64,000 nt of DNA, taken from positions 1,364,001-1,428,000 of the forward strand of contig CAVXEB010000004.1 in NCBI GenBank assembly GCA_963760735.1, in the 5' to 3' direction. The notes below the pieces were generated by a model. It saw only the letters and a program-made list of their open reading frames with translations. It was not told the DNA's origin and did not search any database. Source of the DNA: CF-46 sp963760735 (GTDB taxonomy: Bacteria > Chloroflexota > Limnocylindria > Limnocylindrales > CSP1-4). Within the stretch, counting starts at the first letter, position 1, and every line of letters begins with the position of its first letter. The position numbers and the translations under genes were made by a program. Of the stretch, positions 55,314 through 64,000 are shown piece after piece.

Positions 55314-57458
55314 TCAGTACTGGAACAGCAGCTCGCGATACTTTGGCAGCGGCCACAGGTCGTCAGCGACCAGCGTCTCGAGCTCGTCGGCCACCTCGCG
55401 CAGGCGGTTCTGGGCGGGGATCACCTTGTCGGCGAACGCCCGGGCCTCCTTCTCGACCGTCTTCGCGTCGTGGGTCGCGTGCTGCTCGTGCTCGAGGTCG
55501 TGGATCGCGTCGACCAGGCGGTCGACCCGTGCGGCGACCTGGTCCGCCATGTGGCCGACGCCCTTCGACGGGCCGGCCTCGATCAGCACCCCGAGGTAGC
55601 GGGCGGCCGCCGGCAGGATCAGCGTCCGGGCGATGTCGAGCGCGCAGCTCGCCTCGATGTTCTGGACCTTGACGTACCGCTCCCAGTTGATGTCGACCCG
55701 CGACGCAAGCTCGCGCTCCGACAGCACGCCGAACGACGAGAAGAGCTTCTTCGCCTTGCCGGTCGCGAGGGCCGGCAGCGCGTCGACGGTGCTCTTGTTG
55801 TTCGGCAGGCCGCGGCGGGCCGCCTCCTCGTGCCATTCCTCGGAGTAGTTGTTGCCCTCGAAGAGGACCTGCTCGTTGTCGCCGACGGTCTTGCTCAGGA
55901 TCGTCGTGAGGCTCTTGAAGTCGCCCGGCTTCAGCTTGTCGAGCTGGTCGGCGAGCTGCTTCAGGGAGTCGGCCACGGCGACGTTCAGGACCGTCTGCGG
56001 CCAGTAGATCGGGGCGGACGAGCCGACCGCCCGGAACTCGAACTTGTTGCCCGTGAAGGCGAACGGCGAGGTCCGGTTGCGGTCGGTCGCGTCCTTCGAC
56101 AGGACCGGCAGCGAGGTGACGCCGAGCTGGAGCGAGCCGCCCTTCTTCGACGCCGATGCGGAACCCTTCGCCAGCTGCTGGACGACGTCCTCAAGCTGCG
56201 AGCCGAGGAAGATCGAGACGATCGCCGGCGGCGCCTCGTTCGCGCCGAGGCGGTGGTCGTTCCCGGCGTCGGCGATGCTCGCCCGGAGGAGGTCGGCGTG
56301 GACGTTGACGCCGCGGATCACGGCCGAGAGGAAGGCGAGGAACTGGGCGTTCGCGTGGGGGTCGTTGCCCGGATCGAGGAGGTTCTCCCCGTCGTCGGTC
56401 GCCATCGACCAGTTGTTGTGCTTGCCCGAGCCGTTGATCCCGGCGAACGGCTTCTCGTGGACGAGGAACATCAGCCCGTGCTGCGGCGCGAGCCGGCGCA
56501 TCGTCGCGAGGACGACCATGTTGTGGTCCGAGCCGACCGACGTCGGCTCGTAGACCGGGGCCATCTCGAACTGGCCGGGGGCGACCTCGTTGTGGCGCGT
56601 CCGGGCGGGGATGCCGAGTCGCCACAGCTCGCGATCGAGATCCATCATGAAGGCGAGGATCCGCGGGCGGATCGGGCCGAAGTACTGGTCCTCCAGCTCC
56701 TGGCCCTTCGGCGACGGGGCGCCGAACAGGGTCCGTCCGGTCAGGACGAGGTCCGGCCGCTGCTCGGCCAGCCGGCGGTCGACGAGGAAGTACTCCTGCT
56801 CCGGCCCGATGTTCGTGAACACCCGCCTCGACGTCGTGTTGCCGAACCAGCGGAGGACGCGGAGCGCCTGGGTCCCGAGCGCCTCCTGCGAGCGGAGCAG
56901 CGGGATCTTGTGGTCGAGGGCCTCGCCCGTGAACGAGACGTAGGCCGTCGGGATCGTCATCGTGACGCCGTTCGGCTCGACCTGGAGGAAGATCGGGCTC
57001 GTGACGTCCCACGCGGTGTAGCCGCGGGCCTCGAACGTCGCGCGGATGCCGCCCGACGGGAACGAGCTCGCGTCCGGCTCGCCCTGGAGGAGGTTCCGAC
57101 CCGAGAACTCGGCGATCGTGTGGCCGTCGCCGCTCGGGCTCAGGAACGAGTCGTGCTTCTCGGCGGTCGAGCCGGTCATCGGCACGAACCAGTGGGTGAA
57201 GTGGGTCGCGCCGTGAACCAGCGCCCATTCCTTCACGCCGTGCGCGACGGCGTCGGCGATCTCGGGCTCGAACGGCTCGAGGCCGTCGATCGTCCGCCGG
57301 AGCCGGCGGTAGATCGGCTTGGCCAGGTACTGCCGCTGGGCCACCTCGTGGAACACGTACTGGCCGTAGATCTCCTCTCCGGCGTGCTCCGTGTAGTCCT
57401 GGGTCGAACTGACCTTCTGACTGGCGATCGCCGCGATGGCCGTCTGACGTGCGGTCAT
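55314..57458 (-). CDS. glnN: Glutamine synthetase type III (GlnN)
   Basis: A 714-residue ATP-dependent enzyme that makes glutamine from glutamate and ammonia. Type III hallmarks are the large size and the N-terminal FSGRNLLQGEPDASSFPSGG. The catalytic core has IGPEQEYFLVD, RHNEVAPGQFEMAPV, INGSGKHNNWSM and NRTSPFAFTGNKFEFRAVGS. The C-terminal ~150 residues are the family's helical extension. The ATG at 57458 is supported by GAGGAGGCAC upstream. It is 66 bp downstream of glnA on the same strand, so both isozymes are probably cotranscribed. Confidence 0.95.
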   Translation of the reverse strand: MTARQTAIAAIASQKVSSTQDYTEHAGEEIYGQYVFHEVAQRQYLAKPIYRRLRRTIDGLEPFEPEIADAVAHGVKEWALVHGATHFTHWFVPMTGSTAEKHDSFLSPSGDGHTIAEFSGRNLLQGEPDASSFPSGGIRATFEARGYTAWDVTSPIFLQVEPNGVTMTIPTAYVSFTGEALDHKIPLLRSQEALGTQALRVLRWFGNTTSRRVFTNIGPEQEYFLVDRRLAEQRPDLVLTGRTLFGAPSPKGQELEDQYFGPIRPRILAFMMDLDRELWRLGIPARTRHNEVAPGQFEMAPVYEPTSVGSDHNMVVLATMRRLAPQHGLMFLVHEKPFAGINGSGKHNNWSMATDDGENLLDPGNDPHANAQFLAFLSAVIRGVNVHADLLRASIADAGNDHRLGANEAPPAIVSIFLGSQLEDVVQQLAKGSASASKKGGSLQLGVTSLPVLSKDATDRNRTSPFAFTGNKFEFRAVGSSAPIYWPQTVLNVAVADSLKQLADQLDKLKPGDFKSLTTILSKTVGDNEQVLFEGNNYSEEWHEEAARRGLPNNKSTVDALPALATGKAKKLFSSFGVLSERELASRVDINWERYVKVQNIEASCALDIARTLILPAAARYLGVLIEAGPSKGVGHMADQVAARVDRLVDAIHDLEHEQHATHDAKTVEKEARAFADKVIPAQNRLREVADELETLVADDLWPLPKYRELLFQY

Positions 57459-57524
57459 GTGCCTCCTCAACCTCGCTGATTCCGGTTCCTGGATGACGGA
57501 TGGTGACTGCGGCCGGCCGGATCG

Positions 57525-58886
57525 CTAGAACGCCTCGAGGTAGCGCTCCAGCTCCCAGCCGGTGACCTGGGTGCGGTACTCGTCCCACTCGGCCCGCTTC
57601 GCGGACACGTAGTGCGACAGGACGTGGTCGCCGAGCGCCGCCGCGATGACCGGGTCGGCCTCCAGCTCGTCGATGGCCTCGCCGAGGGTGCCCGGCAGCT
57701 CCCGGATCCCCTTCTCGGCGATCCGCGCGGCATCCATCTCGAACAGGCTCTCCTCGACCGGCTCGCCGAGCGTCAGCCCGCGCTCCACGCCGTCGAGGCC
57801 TGCCGCGATCATCGCCGCGAAGGCGAGATACGTGTTCGACGACGGATCCGGGCAGCGGACCTCGACCCGCGTCCCCTCGATCGACTTCCCGGGCGAGACC
57901 TTGGGCACGCGGATCAGGGCGGACCGGTTCGTCCGGCCCCAGGTCAGGTACGTCGGCGCCTCGTAGCCCGGGACCAGCCGCTTGTAGCTGTTCACGAGCG
58001 GGGCGAGGATCGCGATCATCCCGCGGGCGTGGGTGAGGATCCCGGCCATGTACGACCGGGCCACCTCCGACAGGCCGTACTTGTTGTCCGGGTCGGCGAA
58101 GGCGTTCCGGCCCTCGGCGATCGACCACAGGCTCTGGTGGGTGTGCATCCCCGAGCCGTTGATCCCGTGGATCGGCTTCGGCATGAACGTCGCGTACAGG
58201 CCGTGCTGCTGGGCGATCGCCTTCAGGGCGAACTTGAAGGTGATCGCGTTGTCGGCGGTCTTCAGCGCGTCGGCGTACTCGAAGTCGATCTCGTGCTGGC
58301 CCGCGGCCACCTCGTGGTGGGCCGCCTCGACCCGGATCCCGAACGCCTCGAGGGCGTCCACCATGTCCTGGCGGACCTCCTGGGCGAGGTCGGTCGAGAA
58401 GTCGAAGTAGCCCGCCTCGTCGTGCGGCAGCGGGGCGATTCCGCCATCGGGACCGCGCCGGAACAGGAAGAACTCGAGCTCGGGTCCGGTGTTCACGACG
58501 TAGCCGAGCTTCCGGGCCCGCTCCACCTGACGGCGGAGAACGTGGCGCGGATCGCCGGTGAATGGCTCGCCGGTCGGCGTGAACACGTCGCAGATGACCC
58601 GGGCCGTGCCGCGCGGGCCGGCGGCCGTCTGCCACGGGATGTCCGCGAACGTGGCCATGTCCGGCATCAGGTACTGGTCGCTCTCGGCGATCCGGGTGAA
58701 GCCCTCGATCGAGCTGCCGTCGAACCAGGTCCCGTGGCGGACCGATCCCTCGAGCTGATGGATCGGGATCGTGACCGCCTTCACGACGCCGAGGATGTCG
58801 GTGAACTGGAGCTGGACGAACCGGACGCCACGCTCGCGGGCGCCCGCGATCTTCTCGGCTCCGTCGACCTCCTCGCGCGCGATCAC
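57525..58886 (-). CDS. glnA: Glutamine synthetase type I (GlnA)
   Basis: A 453-residue dodecameric enzyme of the GSI class. Motifs: FDGSSIEGFTRIAESD, ELEFFLF, EVAAGQHEIDF, NGSGMHTHQSL, GRTNRSALIR and RVEVRCPDPSSNTYLAF. The adenylylation-loop Tyr motif of GSI-beta (NLYDLP type) is not seen, so it is a GSI-alpha-like enzyme, regulated by feedback or regulators. The GTG at 58886 is taken as start; there is no strong ribosome site. It lies between the PucR regulator and glnN. Confidence 0.95.
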   Translation of the reverse strand: MIAREEVDGAEKIAGARERGVRFVQLQFTDILGVVKAVTIPIHQLEGSVRHGTWFDGSSIEGFTRIAESDQYLMPDMATFADIPWQTAAGPRGTARVICDVFTPTGEPFTGDPRHVLRRQVERARKLGYVVNTGPELEFFLFRRGPDGGIAPLPHDEAGYFDFSTDLAQEVRQDMVDALEAFGIRVEAAHHEVAAGQHEIDFEYADALKTADNAITFKFALKAIAQQHGLYATFMPKPIHGINGSGMHTHQSLWSIAEGRNAFADPDNKYGLSEVARSYMAGILTHARGMIAILAPLVNSYKRLVPGYEAPTYLTWGRTNRSALIRVPKVSPGKSIEGTRVEVRCPDPSSNTYLAFAAMIAAGLDGVERGLTLGEPVEESLFEMDAARIAEKGIRELPGTLGEAIDELEADPVIAAALGDHVLSHYVSAKRAEWDEYRTQVTGWELERYLEAF

Positions 58887-59021
58887 CCGATCCTGCCTCC
58901 GCGTAGCGGGTCCGTCCGAGTCACGAGGCGGTGTTGTGCCTGACGCACGATTCGCGCCCTTGGGACGGGGTGAACTCAGGATACGTCGGCGGCCGGCTGG
59001 CGTGAAGGTTGCGACACCTGT

Positions 59022-60575
59022 TTAGACTTGTTCATCTTGCACAAGTCGGAGTGCGAGTGCGAGCGGGAAGCGAAGCTCGGGATCGGCGAGCCGCCAGCCG
59101 GTCACGGCCTCGATCCTGCGCACGCGATAGGCGACCGTGTTGCGGTGCACGCCGAGCGCGACGGCGGCCTCCGCGATCCCCGGCTGGTCGAGCACCGCCC
59201 GCAACGTCGTGAGCCGCTCGCGCCGGACGTCGGCCCGGCCGCGGAGGAGGGGCTCGAGCAGCGCCCGCGCCTGGCGCTCGCCCTCCGGAAGGTTGTGCAG
59301 ATTGCCCAGCAGGCGGTAGGCCGGCAGCCGATCGGCGCGAGCGACCGGTGGCGGGGTCGGCAGACGCTCGGCAGCCTCGAGCGTGGCCCGGGCGTCGGCC
59401 TCCGCCGTCGAGCGGCCGGCGGCCTGGTCGAACGGCCGCGAGACGGCGACCGTCCGGCCGAGGAACGACCCGATCCGCCCGGCCAGCTCCATGCCGTCCG
59501 GATCGGCCGGCGGAGCCGCGGCAACCGCCCGGAGCTCGACGCTCAAGGCGTCGCCGCGGAGCGTCATCCGCCGGGCCGGCGCCAGCGATCGCAGGTCGCG
59601 GCGGAGCGCCTCGCGGCGGGCCGCGTCGGCGGGTCCGGCCGGCCCGCCGTCTCCATCCGCCCCGGAGCCGGACACGGCGGCCTGGCGAGCGACGAGGACC
59701 ACCCAGGGCGGGCCGTCGGCGGGCAGCGTCTCTCGTCGGGCCGTCTCGATCGCCCGGCCGACCGCCTCCTCCCGGGCGAGCTCGAGGACGAGAAGGCCGA
59801 CGACGCGGCCGGTTGCGACCCGCTCGAGCTCGGTCGGCGGACGGTCGCCGAGCAGCGCCAGGGCACCCGAGGCGTCCGGGCCGCTCTCGCGCCCGAGCTC
59901 CCGCGCCGGAAGCGGCAGCGGGATCCGGGTCGCGGCCGAGCGGCGCCGGTCGTGGTAGGCCGCGACGGCCGCAGCGGCGCCCGGGACGTCCGGCGGGGCG
60001 TGGACCGCGAGCGTCGACCCGCGCCGGCCCTCGATCGCGACCGGGCGCCCGAGGAACGAGGCGATCGCCGCGGCGAATCCCTCGGGACCACCGCCGGCGA
60101 GGGCGACCTGCTCGAGCCGGGTCTCGAGGATCGTCGCCTGGCGCTCGAGCTCCGCCCGATGGTTGACGAGGAAGCCGATCGCGCTCCGTTCGATCGAGGC
60201 CGGCTCGCCCGGTCCGGCATCGAGCACCGGTACGCCGGCCGCCGCCGCGGCCGTCACCAGCGCCGTCGTGAGCGTCCGTGACGATCCCCCGCTCGGGTCC
60301 GACACGACGACGATCCCGCCGATTCGCGCATCGGCCGCCGCCCGGACGACCGCACCGACGGCGTCGTCGTCCGGCGCGACCACCGACAGGGCAGCCAGCG
60401 GCACGATCGCCACGTCGCCGGCCTCCAGCGCGTCGAACGCGGGCACCCGCGCCCGCATCAGGCGGACCCACGCGAGATCCCGGGTCGTCGCGGTCGTTCC
60501 GGGGTCCTTCGGCCCCGCGGCGACCCAGCGGGCGCTCGGCAGGACCGCCGCGCGGAGGCCCTCGAACGTCGCCAT
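59022..60575 (-). CDS. PucR-family transcriptional regulator
   Basis: A 517-residue regulator. The N-terminal PucR-type ligand-sensing domain (residues ~1-130) begins FEGLRAAVLPSARWVAAG. A helical linker follows, then a GGDEF-like degenerate domain. The C-terminal helix-turn-helix is GIAEAAVALGVHRNTVAYRV, followed by RRIEAVTGWRLADPELRF. PucR proteins usually activate purine or nitrogen-source genes. It precedes glnA and glnN on the same strand, which suggests control of glutamine synthesis. The ATG at 60575 is used. The effector is unknown. Confidence 0.88.
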   Translation of the reverse strand: MATFEGLRAAVLPSARWVAAGPKDPGTTATTRDLAWVRLMRARVPAFDALEAGDVAIVPLAALSVVAPDDDAVGAVVRAAADARIGGIVVVSDPSGGSSRTLTTALVTAAAAAGVPVLDAGPGEPASIERSAIGFLVNHRAELERQATILETRLEQVALAGGGPEGFAAAIASFLGRPVAIEGRRGSTLAVHAPPDVPGAAAAVAAYHDRRRSAATRIPLPLPARELGRESGPDASGALALLGDRPPTELERVATGRVVGLLVLELAREEAVGRAIETARRETLPADGPPWVVLVARQAAVSGSGADGDGGPAGPADAARREALRRDLRSLAPARRMTLRGDALSVELRAVAAAPPADPDGMELAGRIGSFLGRTVAVSRPFDQAAGRSTAEADARATLEAAERLPTPPPVARADRLPAYRLLGNLHNLPEGERQARALLEPLLRGRADVRRERLTTLRAVLDQPGIAEAAVALGVHRNTVAYRVRRIEAVTGWRLADPELRFPLALALRLVQDEQV

Positions 60576-60586
60576 GCGAACGGGCG

Positions 60587-62047
60587 TCAGGTCGGGGACG
60601 AAGCGGGGGCGGGCATGGGCTTCCGCCGCGCCACGAGGTCGTCCAGGAGTCTCCCGAACTCCCGCTCGACGTCGACGTAGCGGTCCGACCGGGCCACGAG
60701 CGCGAGCGCGCCGTCGGGCGAGAGCCGGGCCCAGATCCGACGCCGCGGCAGGTAGAACGAGATCGCGATCCCGGCGATCAGGAAGCCGAACGCGGACCAG
60801 ATGATCCCCTGCCCCGGGTCCTTCTTCGCGATGATCAGGGTGTAGTCCGTGAACCGCCGGAGGCCGACCGAGAAGTCGAGCCCGAGCGGCGCCCGGCCCT
60901 CGCCGGCCCGCAGCGCGACGACGCTCGCGGGCAGCTCCTCCACCTTCGAGCTGCCGTCGCTGTTCGTGCCGGTGACCGCGTACGGCAGGACGAGGAGGTT
61001 GCCGATCCCGTCGGCGTCCTGGCCGAGCAGCAGCTCGAGCCCGACGTCGCGACCAGGCACCGAGATCGTCCCGAAGGGATGGCCGGATGCCGTGTCGGTC
61101 AGCGGGACCGGCCCGTCCCAGAGCGGCTTCCCGTTCGCGTCGGTGATCACGAGGTCGGGCGCCGGACCGAACCCGTTCTGGTGGAACGTGTAGCCGCCGA
61201 CCGCGAGCGGATCGTTGACCCGGATCGTCTTCCGGGCCACCTCCCGGCCGTTCTGGAAGACGCCGAGATCGGTCGTGAAGTCGGTCGCCTGGCCGGTCTC
61301 CGCGAAGCCCGGGGCCTGGAAGCCGTAGTTCTTCACGACGAGGAGGTTCGCGGTCCCGATCGACTGGACCGTCAGGGAGTCGCCCTCGGCCACGACGAGG
61401 CCCTGCTCGTCGCCGAGCCGCGACGTGACCACGGCCGCGACGAGGAACAGGATCAGCCCCAGGTGGGTCATGAGCGTCGCGAGCTTCGTCCAGCGGTTCC
61501 GGTCGCCGTAGAGGTAGTGGGTCCCGTCGACGTCGGTCTCGCGCACCGAGAAGTGCTCGCGGCGGAGAGCGGACCGGACGTCGGCGACGGCGACACCGGT
61601 CATCGCCGCCCGATCTGGCAGCTCGGGGTCGTAGAACGGGTCGGGCTGAACCACCCGGATCTCCGCCGCCTGCCGCCACAGCTTCGGCGTCCGGTCGAGG
61701 GTGCAGACGATGATCGACACGACGAGGACGATCAGGCCGATCGTGAACCACGTCGACGTGAAGATGTGGAAGACCTGGAGGCGCTCCAGCGCGTCGACGA
61801 GGCCGCGGCCGAGGACCGCGTCATACCGCGAATGGATGTCGGCCATCGCCGACTCGTAGTCGCCCGCCGAGCGGAACGCGAAGCTCGGCAGCTGGCGGAT
61901 CGTCATCCCGACGACGGCCATCAGCATGAGGACGATGATCTGGACGACGGCGAAGTCGACCGATGTGAAGAGGCGCAGCACCGTCCGCCCGATCCGCTCG
62001 AAGACGTCGGGGCTCGGTGGCCGGGCCGATTCGGCCCACGTGGTCAC
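60587..62047 (-). CDS. ResB-family cytochrome c biogenesis protein (Ccs1-like)
   Basis: A 486-residue membrane protein of the system II cytochrome c maturation pathway. Helix 1-2 region VDFAVVQIIVLMLMAVVGM and helix FTIGLIVLVVSIIVCTLDRTP lead to the family's CTLDR/TPKLW segment. A third helix, LILFLVAAVV, follows. A large extracytoplasmic domain includes NDPLAVGGYTFHQNGFGP. A final helix (WSAFGFLIAGIAISFYLP) ends with the cytoplasmic RRRIWARL. The CcsA partner is not in the window. The GTG at 62047 is used. Confidence 0.9.
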   Translation of the reverse strand: MTTWAESARPPSPDVFERIGRTVLRLFTSVDFAVVQIIVLMLMAVVGMTIRQLPSFAFRSAGDYESAMADIHSRYDAVLGRGLVDALERLQVFHIFTSTWFTIGLIVLVVSIIVCTLDRTPKLWRQAAEIRVVQPDPFYDPELPDRAAMTGVAVADVRSALRREHFSVRETDVDGTHYLYGDRNRWTKLATLMTHLGLILFLVAAVVTSRLGDEQGLVVAEGDSLTVQSIGTANLLVVKNYGFQAPGFAETGQATDFTTDLGVFQNGREVARKTIRVNDPLAVGGYTFHQNGFGPAPDLVITDANGKPLWDGPVPLTDTASGHPFGTISVPGRDVGLELLLGQDADGIGNLLVLPYAVTGTNSDGSSKVEELPASVVALRAGEGRAPLGLDFSVGLRRFTDYTLIIAKKDPGQGIIWSAFGFLIAGIAISFYLPRRRIWARLSPDGALALVARSDRYVDVEREFGRLLDDLVARRKPMPAPASSPT

Positions 62048-62078
62048 GGGGCTGGCGATCGCGGGGTCCTCCGGAGGG

Positions 62079-63383
62079 TCAGACGGGTGTCGGCTCGGGA
62101 CGGGACGGCGGCGCGGCGGGTTCCGACGGCCCGGTCGCCGGCGCGGTGCCGGGCGACGCCTCGGCGGCGACGCCGAGCGCCCGATCGAAGTCGGCGACGA
62201 GGTCGTCGAGATCCTCCAGCCCGACCGAGACGCGGAGCAGGCCGGGCGTGATCCCGGCCGATGCCAGCGCCGCGTCGTCGAGCTGGCGGTGAGTGGTCGA
62301 CGGCGGGTGGCTCACGATCGTGAACACGCTGCCGAGCGATGCCGTGCGCTCCGGGATCGTGACCGTGTCGATGAACGCCTCGCCCGCCGCGCGCCCGCCG
62401 GCGAGCTCGAACGCGAGCATCCCGCCGCTTCGCGCGAGCTGCCGCGTCGCCACCTCGTGCTGCGGATGACTCGGGAGCGACGGGTGCCACACCCGGAGGA
62501 CGCCCGGTCGGGTCTCCAGCCAGGCGCTCAACGCCGAGGCGGTCGTGGTGTGGCGTTCCATCCGGAGGGCCAGCGTCGAGAGCCCGCGCATCGCGAGAAA
62601 GGCCGCGTGCGGATCGAGGCTGGCGCCGGTGTCGACCTGGAAGTCGCGGACCCGGTGGACGAGTGCCGTCGAGCCGACGACGACCCCGGCCATGACGTCG
62701 GAGTGGCCGGACAGGTACTTCGTGGCCAATTCGCAGACCAGGTCGGCGCCGAGCTCGATCGGGCGGCACAGATACGGCGAGGCGAACGTGTTGTCGACGA
62801 CGTAGGCGGCTCCGTATCGGTGGGCCAGGTCGGCGAGGGCGACGTGGTCGGCGACGACGATCGTCGGGTTCGAGATCGTCTCGGCGTAGAGGATCCGGGT
62901 CGGACCGGCACCGAGCGCCGCCTCCACGGCGACGAGGTCCGTGACGTCCACGAACTCGACCGTGACGCCGAGCCGGCCGAAGACGCCGGTCAGCTGCGAG
63001 CGGGTCGTCCCGTACGAGGACCGCGTCGCGACGACCCGGTCACCGGCCGAGAGCAGCGTGCCGAGCGCAGCATGGATCGCGCCCATCCCCGACGCGAGGG
63101 CGAAGCCGGCTTCGGCGCCCTCGAGCTCTGCGACCGCCGACGCGAACGCAACGACCGTCGGGTTGTCGAGGCGACCGTAGGCGTAGCCCGGGATCTGGCG
63201 GGTCGCGACGGCGCCGAGCTCGTCGGCGTCGGCCGTCGTGAATGTCACCGTCTGGTAGATCGGCACCGACGTCGGGGACTGGTTGACCTCGGGCAGGCGG
63301 TGGGCGGCCTTGATCGCGCGCGTCGCGAAACCACTGGGGGTGACGTCGCCGGCGGTCGGCCGACGGACGGGAGGTTCGGCCAT
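62079..63383 (-). CDS. Cys/Met metabolism PLP-dependent enzyme (cystathionine gamma-lyase/synthase type)
   Basis: A 434-residue fold-type I PLP enzyme of sulfur amino-acid metabolism. Features: YGRLDNPTVVAF, the AEGFALASGMGAI-type loop, DNTFASPYLCRPIELGADLV and the PLP lysine in ATKYLSGHSDVMAG, then SLGSVFTIVSHPPSTTH and LRVSVGLEDLDDLVADF. These motifs do not separate gamma-lyase, gamma-synthase and O-acetylhomoserine sulfhydrylase. The Ala/Pro tail of ~35 residues is extra. The ATG at 63383 is 10 bp after the partial GGDEF gene, so they may share a transcript. Confidence 0.9.
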   Translation of the reverse strand: MAEPPVRRPTAGDVTPSGFATRAIKAAHRLPEVNQSPTSVPIYQTVTFTTADADELGAVATRQIPGYAYGRLDNPTVVAFASAVAELEGAEAGFALASGMGAIHAALGTLLSAGDRVVATRSSYGTTRSQLTGVFGRLGVTVEFVDVTDLVAVEAALGAGPTRILYAETISNPTIVVADHVALADLAHRYGAAYVVDNTFASPYLCRPIELGADLVCELATKYLSGHSDVMAGVVVGSTALVHRVRDFQVDTGASLDPHAAFLAMRGLSTLALRMERHTTTASALSAWLETRPGVLRVWHPSLPSHPQHEVATRQLARSGGMLAFELAGGRAAGEAFIDTVTIPERTASLGSVFTIVSHPPSTTHRQLDDAALASAGITPGLLRVSVGLEDLDDLVADFDRALGVAAEASPGTAPATGPSEPAAPPSRPEPTPV

Positions 63384-63393
63384 CCGGCCGATC

Positions 63394-64000
63394 CTACACC
63401 GACTCGCCGCCGCGCTTGCGCGAGCCGGAGGCGGCCGCGTCCGACGCGATCGGATCGTCGGGGACGGCCGACAACGACCGGGCGGAGGTGATCGGGCTCG
63501 GCTCCGGCGGCATCGTGTGGTCGAACACTGGCTCGCCGATGCCGTCGTCGACCACCGGCACGCCCGTCACCCGGTTCTTGCCGGCGCGCTTGGACCGATA
63601 CATCGACCCGTCTGCCGTGATCATCAGCTCGTCGCTCGTCCGGCCGTCGTCCGGGAAGCTGACCACGCCGATCGAGACGGACGGCTGGATCGCCGACGCT
63701 CCGACCGGGACGCTCAGCTCGGCGACCTCCTGGCGGATCTTCTCGGCGAGGACATAGGCCCCGGTGGGATCGGTCTCGGGCAGGAGCACGACGAACTCGT
63801 CGCCGCCGTACCTGGCCGAGGTGTCGATCCGCCGGCCGCCCGACTGGATCACCTCGCCGACGCCGCGCAGGACGCGATCGCCGAAGAAGTGGCCGTGGCG
63901 GTCGTTGATCAGCTTCAGGTCGTCGAGATCCATCATCAGGAGGCAGAAGCCCCGCCCGGACCGTGCGCTTCGGGCGATCTCCCGCTCGACCGCGGCGAAG
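63394..64000 (-). CDS. GGDEF-domain diguanylate cyclase (5' end outside window)
   Basis: The C-terminal part of a cyclase that makes cyclic-di-GMP. The visible ~200 residues include the start of the domain (MMDLDDLKLINDRHGHFFGD), the active site ARYGGDEFVVLLPET and the closing VSIGVVSFP. A Ser/Pro/Asp-rich tail of ~50 residues follows, ending RKRGGESV. Reading continues to the right edge (FAAVEREIARSARSGRGF), so sensor domains are cut off. No RxxD inhibitory site is obvious just before GGDEF. Confidence 0.88.
   Translation of the reverse strand, partial: FAAVEREIARSARSGRGFCLLMMDLDDLKLINDRHGHFFGDRVLRGVGEVIQSGGRRIDTSARYGGDEFVVLLPETDPTGAYVLAEKIRQEVAELSVPVGASAIQPSVSIGVVSFPDDGRTSDELMITADGSMYRSKRAGKNRVTGVPVVDDGIGEPVFDHTMPPEPSPITSARSLSAVPDDPIASDAAASGSRKRGGESV

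Overview
The window is very GC-rich, with GC-biased third codon positions, frequent GTG starts and many ATGA or GTGA gene overlaps. It comes from a free-living, high-GC bacterium. The gene mix (split MFS and DMT exporters, DUF2277, an F420-type PPOX protein, Rieske-DUF2231 fusion, YhaN/YhaO-like nuclease pair, type I plus type III glutamine synthetase, PucR, ResB) fits Chloroflexota best. No marker gene is present to prove this, and a deep actinobacterial relative is not excluded.

Layout. 1-8.5 kb: the tail of an unknown gene followed by a 21-bp tandem repeat, a flavin monooxygenase with a LuxR-type regulator, CorA and CDF cation transporters, a two-gene ABC exporter and a GT87-like membrane glycosyltransferase. 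8.7-25.5 kb: exporters, a Rieske protein, an SbcCD/YhaON-like nuclease pair, metabolic hydrolases, a small orphan gene with strong expression signals and a secreted esterase. 25.5-47 kb: a selenocysteine and formate dehydrogenase (FDH) region. 47-55 kb: scattered housekeeping genes, tRNA-Pro, an MFS exporter, a receiver protein with an aldo/keto reductase and a TylF-like methyltransferase. 55-64 kb: two different glutamine synthetases behind a PucR regulator, ResB, a Cys/Met PLP enzyme and a partial diguanylate cyclase.

The central module is a nearly complete selenocysteine system next to its likely client. selA-selB-mobA form an overlapping minus-strand operon. Two identical tRNA-Sec genes (anticodon UCA) lie at 31.9 and 34.6 kb, and selD at 36.0 kb. 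The catalytic formate dehydrogenase subunit reads through an in-frame UGA at 38585. Just after that UGA is a stem-loop with a GGUCU loop at the spacing I recall for E. coli fdhF. A NuoE/NuoF-like NAD-reducing subunit, an iron-sulfur subunit and the FDH sulfurtransferase fdhD follow. SelD makes selenophosphate, SelA loads it onto tRNA-Sec, SelB delivers that tRNA to the UGA, and MobA and FdhD mature the molybdenum (or tungsten) cofactor.

The module is also the most rearranged part of the window. The FDH alpha chain is split into two genes in permuted order, and the two broken ends share the same arginine codon position and a 5-bp microhomology. tRNA-Sec and the start of the adjacent MFS gene are duplicated on both sides of a glycosyltransferase gene. 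selA and selD each need a +1 shift of reading frame to give full-length proteins. A third gene (about 20 kb) shows a similar shift, so base-call or assembly indels must be excluded before calling these biological.
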